DNA from: Edaphochlamys debaryana
Lineage: Eukaryota; Chlorophyta; Chlorophyceae; Chlamydomonadales
DNA length: 64,000 nt
Reading direction: 5' to 3'
Assembly (NCBI GenBank): GCA_016858145.1
Contig: JAEHOE010000001.1
Span: 3,596,001-3,660,000 of the forward strand
Below, piece after piece: positions 1 to 12,200 of the stretch. Under the pieces are notes generated by a model. The model saw only the letters and a program-made list of their open reading frames with translations, made no database searches and was not told the DNA's origin. Numbering within the stretch: the first letter of the stretch is position 1; every line of letters starts with the position of its first letter. The position numbers were made by a program, and so were the translations under genes.

Positions 1-2714
1 AACCGCGCCGCCGTGTTGGCCGCCAGCGCCTCGGAGCGCTGCACGGTGCGCTGCAGGCGCAGGCCCTCCACCGCCACCTCCAGCGCCTCGAGCTCCTTGA
101 AGTGGGACTCGGCGTCGGGGCCTGGGGGTGGGGGTGGCAGGGGGGTGGGGTGGGGTGGGGTGCAAGAAGTAGGGATCACGGTCGGGGCGAGGATCGCACG
201 CAGTGAATATGGGCCCCTCTCCATTCCCTGAACTGGGACGGAGGCCCAGGGTCCGCTCCCCCGACGCAGCTCGCAGCCCCCCTCCCAACATCGCCCCCCC
301 CCCCGGCTGCAGCCCCCCCCTCCCACGCGGCCCCACCCGCCAGGCTCTTGACCGCGTTCCTGATGTGGCTCTTGGCCTCCGCCAGCGCGTTGATCTCCCT
401 GTCGTACAGGGCCAGGCGCTGGTCCAGGGCGTCGCCCGCGTCCGTGTCCATCACCTGGGGGGTGGGGTGTGGGGGTGGGGGTGGGGGGGGGGGAGAGGGG
501 AGGAGAGGAAGGGCGAGAGGGTAGAGGAGGCGGCAATGCGAGGGCGCAGGACAATGGGCGCACGCTGCCGCAGCCCGTGGGCCCAGGCCAAACCCAGGCC
601 AAGCGCCCATGGGCCCCTCCCGCCCTGACCCCCACCCGTGGCACTCCCCCCCACCTTGTCCGCCTGCGTCCCGAACTCCGTCGCCTGGTGCAGTGCCAGC
701 TTGACTCGCTCGTGCCGCACCTGGGGGGTGGGTGGGTGAATGAGAGGGGGGTTAGGGGTAGGGCAAAGCATGGGGTACTCCGATGAGCTTGTCGTCCAAA
801 CGGGTCAGGCGCAGACCGCGAGCTTCTGGCCCGTGCCGCCCCTCTCCCCCCCCCTGCCCGCCCCCCCACGCACCGGGTGCTTGGTGCCCATCCACTCGAA
901 GTAGGCGGTGGAGGCGGCCTGAGCCATCTGAGCCTCCTGGGCCAGCGCCGCCAGCTTGGACTGGGGGGCGGGGAACGGGGGGGGGGGAGAAGGGGAGCAG
1001 GTCAGGCACCCAGCAGGTGGTCAGCGACCAGACACGAGCGCTGCAAGGCTGCAGCCACCCACGCACCCGCGTCCCGGACTCCCGGTCCAGACCCCGGCCT
1101 GTGACCCCATGTATCCCCTTGCCCCTACCCTCAGGACCCCGCCCCGCCCTGCTACCCCACCTGCAGCAGGTCCAGCCCCGGCAGGCCGCCACCCTCGCTG
1201 CCCCCGCCCATGCGCAGCAGCTCCGCGGGGTCCGCCGGCACCGCCCCCCCGGCCCGGGAGAGGCGGTAGTTGCAGTAGCGGATGTTGGGCTCCATCTCCT
1301 CAACCTGGGGAAGGGGACGCGACGCAGGGGTCGATAGGATTAGTGGTGCGGTCAGGATTGAGGCCAGATCTGTCCTTACAGCCCACGTTGCAAGCCGGCA
1401 GAGTGCTGGGTTGCTGCAAAAGTACCCGAGCGCCTGGCGTAGGGTCTCCGCCTGCCCCCTCCCGGCCCCCCCCCCACGTGCCTGCGCCAGGCACAGCGCC
1501 TGCCCCTCCAGGTCGGGGCAGGCCTTGGCCAGCTCAGACCACAGCTTCCTGGGGTGGGTGGGTGAGGAGGGGCCGAGGCAGCAGGCAATGCCGGGATCAG
1601 TCACCGCAGTCGGCTACGTCCTCCTGCCCTGCCCTGCCCTGCCCAAGCCGTCCTCTGCCCCCACCCTGCCACTTCTCCTCCCCTTCCAGGTCCGCCGTTC
1701 CTCCAAGCCGCCTCCCCTCCCTCCCCTTCCCTCCCCCTTCCCTCCCCTCCCCCCCTCACTTGGCCCGTGTGAACTTGGCCAGGGCCATCTCCCAGTCGCT
1801 CTCCCGCTCCAGCAGCAGGTTGCCGCCCATCCAGGCAGCGTACGCCTCCGCTTCCAGGCTGCCGCGAGTGTCGGCGCGGTCCGCGGAGATGCGCGCCAGC
1901 TCGCCGGCCCACAGGACCGCCTGGGGGACAGGGGGAAGGCAGACGTGGGGCGTGGAGGGGGAGGAGGACATCCGGCCGTGCGGCCATCACCCGCTGCATG
2001 CGGCGCGTTTAGGTCCCTGCCCTTCCACCACGCAGGCTCGCAGAGGTGCCTCCATCCTTTGCCTCCTTGCCCCCTCGCTGCCCCCCTCTGCCTCCCCCTC
2101 TCCATACTGCTGCTCCCACCTTGGCCAGGCGGCCGATCAGGTGGTGGCGCTTGCGGGGCTCCGGGGCGGCCGCCCCCCGCGCCTCCGCCTCCTTCTTCAG
2201 CTCCATGGCGAAAGCCCAGGCGCGCTCCGCGGAGAAGAGCAGCACGTGCAGGTGCCTGGGGGGGGGGGCACGTGAGGTCAAGGAGAGGAGGAGGTAAGGC
2301 AAGCCCCTGTTGAGAGGGGCCAGAGGGGCTGGCGAGGGGCCCGAGGGCCTGCGCACCTGACGTCCGTGACGTTGTGCACGTCCAGCTTGCGCTTCTGGTA
2401 CTTGGTGCGCCCGTGCTGCATCTTAAGGGTCTTGTAGAGGGACTGCAGGCGCGACGCACAGTGCTTCCTGCGAGACAGGGCCGGGCTGTAAGGCTGAAGG
2501 GGCATTGTGGAGCCGGGAACAGTGCACAGAATAAGCCGCACCTGTAGCGCATATAGTCGCCGTGCCGGAGACCGTTCTGCGCCTGCGCGTTCTTAATCGT
2601 GCTCAGCAGGCTCATGGGCAGAGGGCCAGTTGGGGCCTTCTCCGTCGCCGCCGGCGCTGCCTCCTCTGCGCCCTCCGCCTTTGTCAGGTCGACCTCCATT
2701 GGCTGGTCAGCCAT
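1..2714 (-). CDS. SRP68: Signal recognition particle 68 kDa subunit (3' end beyond window)
   Basis: SRP68 with SRP72 binds the S domain of 7SL RNA in the cytosolic particle that targets nascent chains to the ER. The N-terminal RNA-binding region is clear: the [12 protein letters not shown] motif in exon 1, then RSLQ-like basic helices, [27 protein letters not shown] and [14 protein letters not shown], in family order. Exons on the minus strand: 2714-2542, 2467-2357, 2255-2120, 1920-1760, 1548-1482, 1304-1161, 960-874, 720-655, 454-337, 121-1; phases join without stops (about 394 codons of roughly 600). The start is the ATG at 2714 just before the conserved region. The intron after 1482 fits only a GC-AG splice. 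The C-terminal SRP72-binding part lies outside the window. Family assignment is firm; exon edges are hand-called. Confidence 0.93.
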
Positions 2715-3272
2715 GATCGACCGCTCGTATCACGCTCCGCCGCTGAAGCCGATCGCCCGCGTGCGCGCTGCGGCCTTGCGCGATAGACCCTGATCAAAGG
2801 CACAGCTCAAATAGCGTAATCTACCTAGAAACTAGACGGTAGAAGCCTAGAACCAGCCCGTGTGTGCGCGAGCGTCTAAACAAGGATTGCCGCAGTTGGC
2901 CAGTGTTTTTGCGGGTGTCGGGGCCCTGAGGCTGCGACCGAATGACACTGCTAGCAGCACTTGCTGCGAGCTTGCGCGGACACACTGTCGTACGGATGTG
3001 CACACAATGTGTGCTGCCGTGCAAGTCCTCCCGCACAGGCCTCACGACAGGGCCGGTGCCGAACTTGTGCCCGAGCGCCCCCTCACCCCCCAGGACCTGC
3101 GCTCACGCTCAACCCAGCACCCGCTTGCTCCCGCAACGCCAACCCTTGTGCAGGGCCGACGCACCCATCGCCCCGACCCTACCTGACGCCATTTACCCCC
3201 TCAGATCTTCCCGCCGCCTGTGCGCCTCTCCGCCCCCTGACTCAGCCCAGTTGCCCCGATCCATCCACACCT
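2715..3272. promoter_or_regulatory. Spacer: SRP68 upstream region and DHX29-like 3' flank
   Basis: This 558-bp stretch separates the SRP68 start codon from the helicase stop codon, both genes being on the minus strand. It must hold the SRP68 promoter and 5' UTR and the helicase 3' UTR. I saw no TGTAA poly(A) signal in the minus orientation and no recognisable ORF. The 2780-2960 part is less GC-rich than the genes, as expected of a promoter. Confidence 0.4.
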
Positions 3273-6200
3273 CTACAGCAGCCTTACCGCCGCCGCCCGC
3301 TGCTCGTCCTCCTCCCTCAGCATGTGCCGTACCACCCCCACTACACCCTCAGCCGCCGCCCTCCACGCCGCCTCCCCGCCCGGGCCCCCGCCGGCCCCAC
3401 CCGTGCCCTCAAACCTCCTCTCCAGCAGCCGGCTCAGCGCCCCCCGCATCTGCCGCACAAGCACCGCCGTCTGCGCCCGGCATGCGATCCGCACGCCGCC
3501 CGCCTCCCGGCCGCTCCCGCTGCCGCTGCCCCCCACCACCACCGCCCCCTCCGCGTGTGCGATGGCCATTGTGGGGCCCCCGAACAGCAGCAGCGTCAGG
3601 GGGGACACAACGGTCACATCGCGCAGGAAGAGGCGCGTGGTCTTGACCTGGAGGGTAAATGAGGGGAGGAGTGGGCGAACGGGGGGGAGCGGACGGGGGC
3701 GATGGGGTTCAGCGGTACAGGGCGGGGCGCTGCGCTCGACCCTGATGCAGGATGGCGATCACCCTCCTCCCTTGTCTCCCTTGCCCCTGCCACCACCCTT
3801 CCCTGCCTCCACCACCCCCTCTGCCCCCACCTTCTCCAGGTACACCACGAAGGGCGCCTGCAGCGAGGGCGTGGCGCTGCCCGCCAGCACCGAGGAGGGG
3901 TGCACCAGCACCTCCTCGCACGCGCCGGGGCCGGGGGCGGCGTCGAGCCAGCGGGGGGGCCCCGTGGGGGGGGAGTCCTCCCCCATGGCGGCCAGGGCGG
4001 GGGAGAGGGCGGCGGCCAGCGCGGCCTTGACCTGGGGGGTGGGGGGTGGGGGGCGGGGGGTGGGGCGGGAGGATCGGCGGAGGAAGGCGCCAGGAGCCCC
4101 GGTGCTGTCACGCCTGGGTTATGCGCCCGTTTCCCTGAACCCCCGCCCTGAGGCCGGCCTTGCCTGCTCCCACCCACCCACGGCCCGTACCCCGCTCCAC
4201 CCCGGCCCCCCACACGCCCCTCCACCCGACCCCCACCCCCGCACGCACGCACCACGAGTGGGTCCCTGGCGAAGCGGTTCCAGGGCGCCTGGGGGTCGTC
4301 CAGCCACACGGCGGTGGCGGCCAGCGCCCCCCGGCCCCCGCCGCCGCCCCCGCCCTCCCCCTCCCCGTCCCCCCTGCCCCCCCGCCCCGGCGGCACCACC
4401 AGGCGCGAGTCCGCCAGCATGGCCGCCAGCTGGCAGCGCATCTCGGACAGCTGGGGGGGGCCGGGTGGAGGAAGGGGACGATGTGCAGTGGGGCACGGCG
4501 GGGTGAGGCCAGTGAGGCACGTGTCAAGCAAGCACCAGGGGCTCCCCCCTCCTCCACCCCCGCCCTCCCACCCCCGCCCCCACCTGCTCCAGTGTCTGCA
4601 GGTGCAGGAAGTGCTTCCGCGCCACCGCGGCCGCGTTGCGGGGCCCCCCGCCGTGCTTGGGCGATGCGGCGGTGCGCCACAGCTCGTAGGCCGCCACCAG
4701 GAGCAGGTGGTCGGACTGCTGCCCCGCGGCCAGGCCGGGGGCGCCGGGGGCAGCCAGGGCGCGGCGCGCTCGCTCCGCCTCGGCTCGGTCCTCCGTGGGG
4801 GTCATGAAGGGGGACCTGGGGGGGAGGGAAAGGGATAGGGGGGGGTCTGGTTGACTGGAGGGCCGAGAAGGAGCGTGCAGGTTCTTGCAACGGCACAGGC
4901 AGAGGCCTCGACTCCCGTAGCCCGCCTCTGCACCGGTGTCCGCCATGTCCCATCCCGGCCTTCCCCCCGCATGCCCCCCTCCCCCCTCCCTCCCACTCAC
5001 TTGTGGCTCATGGCGGCCGCAATGGTGGCGGCGGGGGCGAGGCAGCCCAGCAGCGCCCCCGCCACCAGCAGCTTGCCCAGGCGGGGGGACACGGGGAGGA
5101 GGGCCAGGTGGCGGCCCAGGGGGGAGAGGCGCTCGCGGGGGCAGGGGGCGGGGGCGGGCGAGGCGGTGGAGGGGTCGGTGGCGGGGGCGGAGGCGCCGCT
5201 GGTTGGGGCGGCGGGGGGCGAGGGGTCCTCGGGTGGAGCTGGAGCGGCGGAGGCAGAGGCGGAGGCGGACTGGGGCGGCTCCAGGGCTCCCACCTGCGAG
5301 GGCAGGGGCGGGGGCGGAAGGGCATGGAGGCCTCAGAGGCTGGCGCATGTGCGGTGCGGTGGATGCACTGGTACCTGTGCCTAGGCGGCTGAGTCACCTC
5401 CCCGCCCTGCCCTCCCACTCCGGCACCGCAGGTGTTGCCCCCCCCCCCCGGTCGCACCTGCCTCAGCACCTCCAGCGCCGCCGCCACCGCCCGGGGCTGC
5501 GGGGGCTCCAGCACTCGGGCCAGGAAGTCCGCCACCGGGCCCAGGCCCATGAGCAGGATCTGGGGGGGGGAAGGGTGTGGGTGATCTGAGAAGCATGGAG
5601 AGCGAAGGAAGAGGTAGAGCGGCAGCAAGCGGGAAGGGTGTGGGGCGGGGGTACACGGGGAAGGGGCTGTGGATATGGCCGCCGACTTGCCAGCTGCCGG
5701 AGAGGGGTGCGACATGCACACCCTGGCTCACACGATCAGCCCCAACCCCACGCCCCTCGAGTCCTGTTCTCTCCTCTCACCTGCTCCTCCCCCCCTGTCC
5801 CCCCTCCCTCCCCACCCCCCCACCTGCAGCACCAGCTCCTCCAGCGGCACGCGGGTGATCTCGGGCGCCCCGTACCGCCGCAGCCCCGACTCGTACCGCT
5901 GCGCCGTGTAGGTGGCGTAGCACACGCCCGGGCGCACGCGGCCCGCGCGGCCCGCCCTCTGCTGCGCCGAGGCGGCCGAGACCCAGTCCTCCACCAGCAT
6001 GGACATAGAGCGGGCGGGGTTGAAGCTGGGGGGGGGCGGGGGGAAAGGGTTGGGGAGGGGGCAGGGAGGGAGGGAGGGGTTTGGTGCTACGGTAACAGAC
6101 AGGAAGAAGGCGAGCGGCACGCTGCGACTACGGTAGACCGGCGAGGTTCGGCTCCCGGGTCCCGGCCGGCTCACCGCCGCTCCTTGTGCCTGCCCGTGTC

Positions 6201-9200
6201 CACCACCGCCACCACGTCCTCAATGGTCAGGGAGGTCTCGGCGATGTTGGTGGCCAGAACCACCTGAGGGGGTGGGGCGGAGAGGGGGACAGGGAGGGGG
6301 GCAAAGTGAGTGGGGGGGGCCCCAGGGCATGCCCACAGGGCTGGTGCCAGGCGCGCACGCCGACTAGGGATGACCGGGCACAGGGTTGGGCGACGGCAGG
6401 AGTACAGGGCCGGGTGGGGCCGTCCACACGCCCGCCACGCACCTTGCGCAGGCCGGGCGGCGGCGGCTTGAGCGCCGCGCGCTGCCCCGCGGGGGGCACC
6501 GCCGAGTGCAGGGGAAGCACGGTGCAGCGCTGCGCGGGGCCGCCGCGGGGCGAGAAGGCCCGCTGCGCCGTGAGGCGGTCGTACAGGAAGTTGATCTCGC
6601 CGATGCCTGCGGTTGGCGGTTGGCGGTTGGGCGTTGCTTGTTGGCACCCACATCAGCCGCAGGCCCTACACCTCACCGGGCTCTGCCTCCACTCCGCAGG
6701 CGCTCCGCCCCTCTAAACCCCGCTCCCCAGAGACCCCACCCCCAAGGGCCTTACCCGGCCCCCACCCGGCCCCCACCCAGCCCCCACCCGGCCCCCACCC
6801 GGCCCCCACCCGGCCCCCACCCGGCCCCCACCCGGCCCCCACCCGGCCCCCACCCGGCCCCTACCCGGCAGGAACACCAGCACCGCCCCCGGCTCGCTGT
6901 CCGTGTCGATGTGGGTCAGCAGCGCCTCGAGCAGGTCGTAGTCGATGCGGGACTGGGGGGGGCGAGGGGGGGAGGGCGAGCTTGTGTGTGAGGGTCAAGT
7001 GGGGGGGATGGAACGACGGTGGTGAGTAAGGCGTGGCGCCGCTGGGTCCATGTGGAGCCCAAACGTGCCCACGGGGTTCTCCCCCCCCCTCCCCTCTACC
7101 TCTTCCTTCGCTCTCCAATGCTCCGAAAATCCCCCCCCTCCCCCCCCCCACCTCGTCCAGCCGCGCCAGGTTCCGCTTGACGTGCATGGGCTGCTCCCGG
7201 TAGGCCTCGGGGTCGTAGCAGGGGTTGAGGGGGGCGGCCAGGGCCTCGTCGTCGCCGAAGCCCCGGGACACCAGGTCCCGCTGGGCCCTGGGGGGGAAGG
7301 AGGGGGAGGGTGGGTTGCGGGGGGAGGGGGGTTGGCAGGTCATGGTGGGGTGTGGGGAATAAAGGAAGCATCTAGCTTTGTTGGCGCTGCGGAGGCCCCA
7401 CGCGCCCCTCCCTCCACGTCCCTCCGCACCCGGCGGCCCCTCGCCCCGCCTCACCGCGTGCCGCCCCCGTGCCGTGCGTACTGCGCCGCCGCCCCCGGGC
7501 CGTGCCGCTTGAGGGCCGCGGGGGCGTCTGCCGCCAGGCGGTACCCCGTGGCCGCGTACACGTCCTCCAGGAACAGGCGGGACACGGGGAAGGTGCGGCC
7601 CGCGGCGTGGAGCACTGTGGGGTGGTGGGGCGGGTGGGGTGGTGGGTGCGGCACGGGCGAGGGGCGGTACGGTTGGCGCGCGCGTAGCACTCGAAAGTAG
7701 CCCTGCTGCATGGCACCCAGGCCCCATCCACGCATCCTCTACCGGTGCCCCACCCCCGGTAACCCCCACCCCGCGCCCCGCTCCTCACCCGGGCAGCCCC
7801 CGAAGTAGTTTGCGAACAGCGCTGCGTCCAGGGTGGCGGACATGAGCACCACCTTGAGGGGGGGCAGGGAGCCGGGGCCGCCTGGGGGGTGTGGAGGGCG
7901 AGTTGGGGGGCAGGGAGTAGGTGGCGGGTGCGGGGTTTGAGGGGGCTTGGAGGGCAAGGAGAAGGGACCAGGGCTAGAGCAATGCAGCCCCAGCCGCGCT
8001 GCCCCTTCCGCATCCCTCCCGTGCCCCTCTCGCCTGCCCCTTGTGCTTGCTTGCGCCTGCTCTAACCTTTTCCCCCCGGCCCCGGCCCCCTCCTTCCCAC
8101 CTCCCGCGCCCCTCCGCGCCGCCAGCAGGTCCCGCAGCAGGGCAATAAGGAAGTCGCTCTGGAGGCAGCGGGGTGGTGGACAGGTGGTATTCACAGGCGG
8201 CCAGGGCAAGCGTCACAACACCCCTCCCTGCCAGCCCCACGGCAGCGTATCGCCCCGCCCCCCGCCATACCCCTCCGTGCACTCGCCGCCCCCGTTCATG
8301 CCCGCCTTTTCCATAGAGCAGCTGTTCGCCTGCCAGAGATCGCGACAGGCCCTCGCCTCTGTTTGTAGTGCTCCCCCCGAAACCATTTTCGAGCAGCAAC
8401 CCTTCCCCGCACCTATCAAACCCCTCCCCTCGCCCCCGTTCCCCCCCACCCCAGTGCCCCCACCTGCAGCGAGCGCTCGTGCACCTCGTCCACCACCACG
8501 TGGGTCACCCCCTTGAGAGAGGGGTCGCCAGCCAGGCGCCGGAGCAGGATGCCTGGGGGAGACAGCGGGGAGTAAAAGCGTGTGGTAGTGCACACGGCAG
8601 GCCCCCAAGCCACCTTCCCCCCTGCCTCAGCCCCAGGGCAGCTGCCCACAATCCAAGAGGCCCGCATTCTTCCAAACTTCTGCATGTCAGTACAACGATG
8701 CGTTGGTGCCCCCATCGAACCTGTCGTGCAGAAGGTGAGGTGCGTGTGGCGAGTGACAGCCGCCCCCAGGCGCACGTGGTAGCCCACGGAGGAGGCGGGG
8801 CCGGGGGAGCCGGGCGGGGGCTCGCCCCGCTCCTCCGCCACGCGCTCGGCCACGGAGATGGCGGCGATGCGGCGGGGCTGAGTCACCACCACGTGCGTAT
8901 GCCCCCCGTGTCCCGCGGATACGGCGTCCTCCAGCAGGTACTGGGGCACCTGCGGGGGCCGGGGGGTAGCGGGGGGGGGAGGTAAAAGGCGGGTTCGTGG
9001 CGCGGGAAAGCCGCGGTGTGTTAGTGCCGGGGAACCGTGCCGCTCCTCTCGGGGATGAACGGGGATGACAAGTGCCGCGTGGCGGCCGTGTGCCTCCTGC
9101 CCGCCTTCGCGGACAAGTACCCGGAGGCGAGGGTGTGGGTTGATGGGAAGGGGGGCAAGTGGTCGTCGGTGTGCTACCGCCTGGTCAGGCAGGGGCCGGT

Positions 9201-12200
9201 GCTGGCTATGGAGGTGTGAGGCAGGGGCTATGGAGGCCTTGCGGCACATGCGGGGGAAAGCGGGGGGAAGCGAGGGGTGGTAAGGGCGGGTTCGTGGCGC
9301 GTTGGCGACATCGCGAGAGAAATGTGCGCCACGAGCTCGGTTGCAGCTGCGAGATAAGCAGTGGATAGGTGGAAGGCTGATATAAGCCGAGCCAGAGGCG
9401 ATGTAAGGCACAGTCGACGACCGATGGCGACAGGTCGTTCGCCACAAGCTCGCGACGAGGAGCTCCGCGAGCTGGGCGTGGTGTTGCACGAGCCACCAAC
9501 ACCGCCAATACGGAAGACAGTTGTGGTCGACGGCCGAAAGTGCAGGGTGAGCGCGAAACCCAGCCATCGCGACCGCGCGTCACTGACAGCACTGCCGCTA
9601 CCGCAGGTGTTCTTATCGGAGTCAGAACGCAGGAGGCACATTGCGGCTTGCAAGCTGGAGGTCGAGGAGAACTGCCTCTCGGGCGCCAGGTGGGGACCAC
9701 CGACCTTCGCCCTGTCCCCGCCCAAACCCGATGCCTAACCTTAACTCCCCCCCGCCTTCTCCCCCGCGCGCCCCCAGGGAAGCTTGCGTGCTGCGCGCCA
9801 TGGACGCCTGCCGCCCTCCCGCCTGGCAGCGCTGGCTGCCCTTCCTGAGCCGGGGTGAGCGCCCTTGGCACCCGCAACGGCCCCGCCTCTACGGTACACG
9901 CCTCCGCTCGTGCCCAAACCCGTGCCCCTTCCCCGCCTTCCCCTTGACCGCCTCCCCGCAGGCCCCAGCAGCAGCCCCCAGGAGGTGGAGGCGTGCGAGG
10001 CCCGGGCCATGGAGGGCTGCCTCGCGGGCGCCCAGCAGGGCTGCACGGGCCACGCGGCCTCCCTGTGCGCCGCCTCCCACCCAGAACGAATGTGGCTCGA
10101 GTGACGGGGGATGCACGCTTGATTGTGGTGGACGGGACCTAGGTGGTGTGGTACGCTTGGAATGCTGAGGAGGGGTCGCGCGAGGGCGCGCTGCTGCTGC
10201 AGCAGACCGGAGCGGGGCTAGGCGCTCGAGAGACATGGTGTGATGCGAAATTGTAACGGCTTTGGTTCGAGCTTTCGCGTGGCGTGCGCGTGGCGGCCCG
10301 TGAGGTACCCACCCCACCCCTCCCCTCTCCCCCCGTGCACCCACCTGAGTGGTCTTGCCGCAGCCGGTGTCGCCTGCAGCGGGGGCCAGGGCACGGGGCC
10401 AGGGGCGGGGGCAGGGGTACACATCAAAGGCAATGTCAGGCTGTCAGCCCCTGAGAGCAGCGGTCTGGGCCCGCCAGCCAGCCACCCTCCCTCCCACCCA
10501 GCCACGACAAGAGCACGCCCAGCGCCTGGCCCACGCTGCGACCCTACGACACTGACCCAAAGACGGGTGCACCCCGTAGCTCGTGCGGTGGCCCCCGTTG
10601 CCCCCCCATCCCCGCCCCCACGCACCGCTGACCACCACCACGTCGCGCTCCCTCAGCGCCGCCAGCACCTCCCCCCGCACCGCCGCGATGGGCAGCCCGG
10701 AGCGCGCAGCGGCCATGGCCCGGCCCGCGGGGCTGCACACCCAGGCCTCCATGGCGGCACGCAGCGAGGCGGAGGCGGCGGAGGCGCGCCGGGCCTCGGC
10801 CTCGGCCCGTGCGGCCTGCGGGGCAGCAGGGCAGGGTCAGCGGCGGGGCGTGTCGGCTCCAGGTACCGGTTAGGGACGACAGGCAGTCAAGCGGCAGCAT
10901 GCCTGCCGTGTTGGCCTATGGAGGCAGGAGGGTCGGGGGCCAAGCCCGCCCCTAGCAGATGGCAGCACGGGCTAGAGGCTGCCTGGCAGCCCTTCGCCCT
11001 TAATCCGGCATCCCTGCGCCCGTGCACCCCTGAGCGATCCCCTTTCCCACGTCCCGCCGCACCTGCTCCGCCTCCGCCGCTGCCGCCTGCGCATGCGCCG
11101 CCGCAGCGCGCGCCTCCTCCTCCGCGGCCTCCGCCTCCGCCGCTGCCTCGGGGTCCAGATCCTCCTCGCCCTCCGGCCCCTCGTCGTCCTCCCCGCGGCC
11201 CACCTCCGCCGCCACCATGTCCTCCCACTCCTCCTGCTCCACCGCGTCACCGTCGTGGTGGCTCATGGGCTCACCCCCGCCCTCCTCGACCGCCTCCTGA
11301 TCCTCCTCCGCCAGCTCCGCCTCCGCCTCCGCCTCCGGGTCAGTGCCCGCCGCTGCCGCCCCCGCATCCGCCCCCTCAGGCTCCGCCGGGGCCTGGGCAG
11401 GGGCGGCGTCGGCGGGCTCGGGGGCGGGGGAGTTGGTACCCGAGGCGGAGGTGGCGGCTTCCAAGGCCGCCGCCGCCGTGGCGGCCGACTTGGGCGGCGG
11501 CACCAGCACCAGCGACGGCGGCGGCGGCGGCGGCCGCGACAGCATCTCCCGCAGCGCGGCCAGCTTCTCCTCCTCTGCCTGGCGGGCCGCCGCCGCCGCG
11601 CTGCCGGCTGCCGCCGCGGCGGCGTCGGCGCCAGCAGCGGCGGCCGCGGCGGCGGCGGAGCCTGCGGCTGCCTCCCACTCCAGCCACAGCGCTCTCCACT
11701 GGGGGGCCATGGCCTGGAAGGTGGACTGGTGCAGCTGCAGGGCGGGGGCCACCTCGAACAGGGCCCGGGCGGCGGCGGCGTCCTGGCCGGCGGCGGCGTC
11801 CGGCCACGTCACGTGCACGACGGCGTCGGCCTCGGAGGGGGCGGCGTCGTTGGCCGGCGGCGGCGCGGGCCGCGGCGGCAGCGAGTAGACGCGGATGCCG
11901 TACAGGTTGCGCTTCTTGGCAATGCCCCTGGAGACGTGAGGCGGCGGTGATGCCGGGCGTGGGGTAAGCGCTCCCGGGAGGACCTGCGGAGTGCGTGCCA
12001 ACCCCTCTGCCCGCTGCGTTCGTCCTCCCCTATAGGCCCCTCTCCCGCTTCCTCCCCCCCCCTCCAGACCTATACCTCTCCACCCCCCCCCAACCCACCG
12101 CGCAGGCCCCAGGTCCAGCACGGCGCTGTACCGCAGGCCGCTCTCCGCGGGCAGGCGCTCGTAGCGGGGCTGCGACCAGGCCTGCTTCTGGCACAGCTGC

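Noticed and set aside
6745..6866. Minisatellite considered as a CRISPR-like array
   Set aside because: Contiguous 11-bp units without spacers in a eukaryotic intron.
10240..11967. Long plus-strand ORF of 575 codons
   Set aside because: It is the shadow of helicase exons 8-10; Pro/Arg-rich composition and no domain, whereas the minus strand gives conserved helicase sequence.
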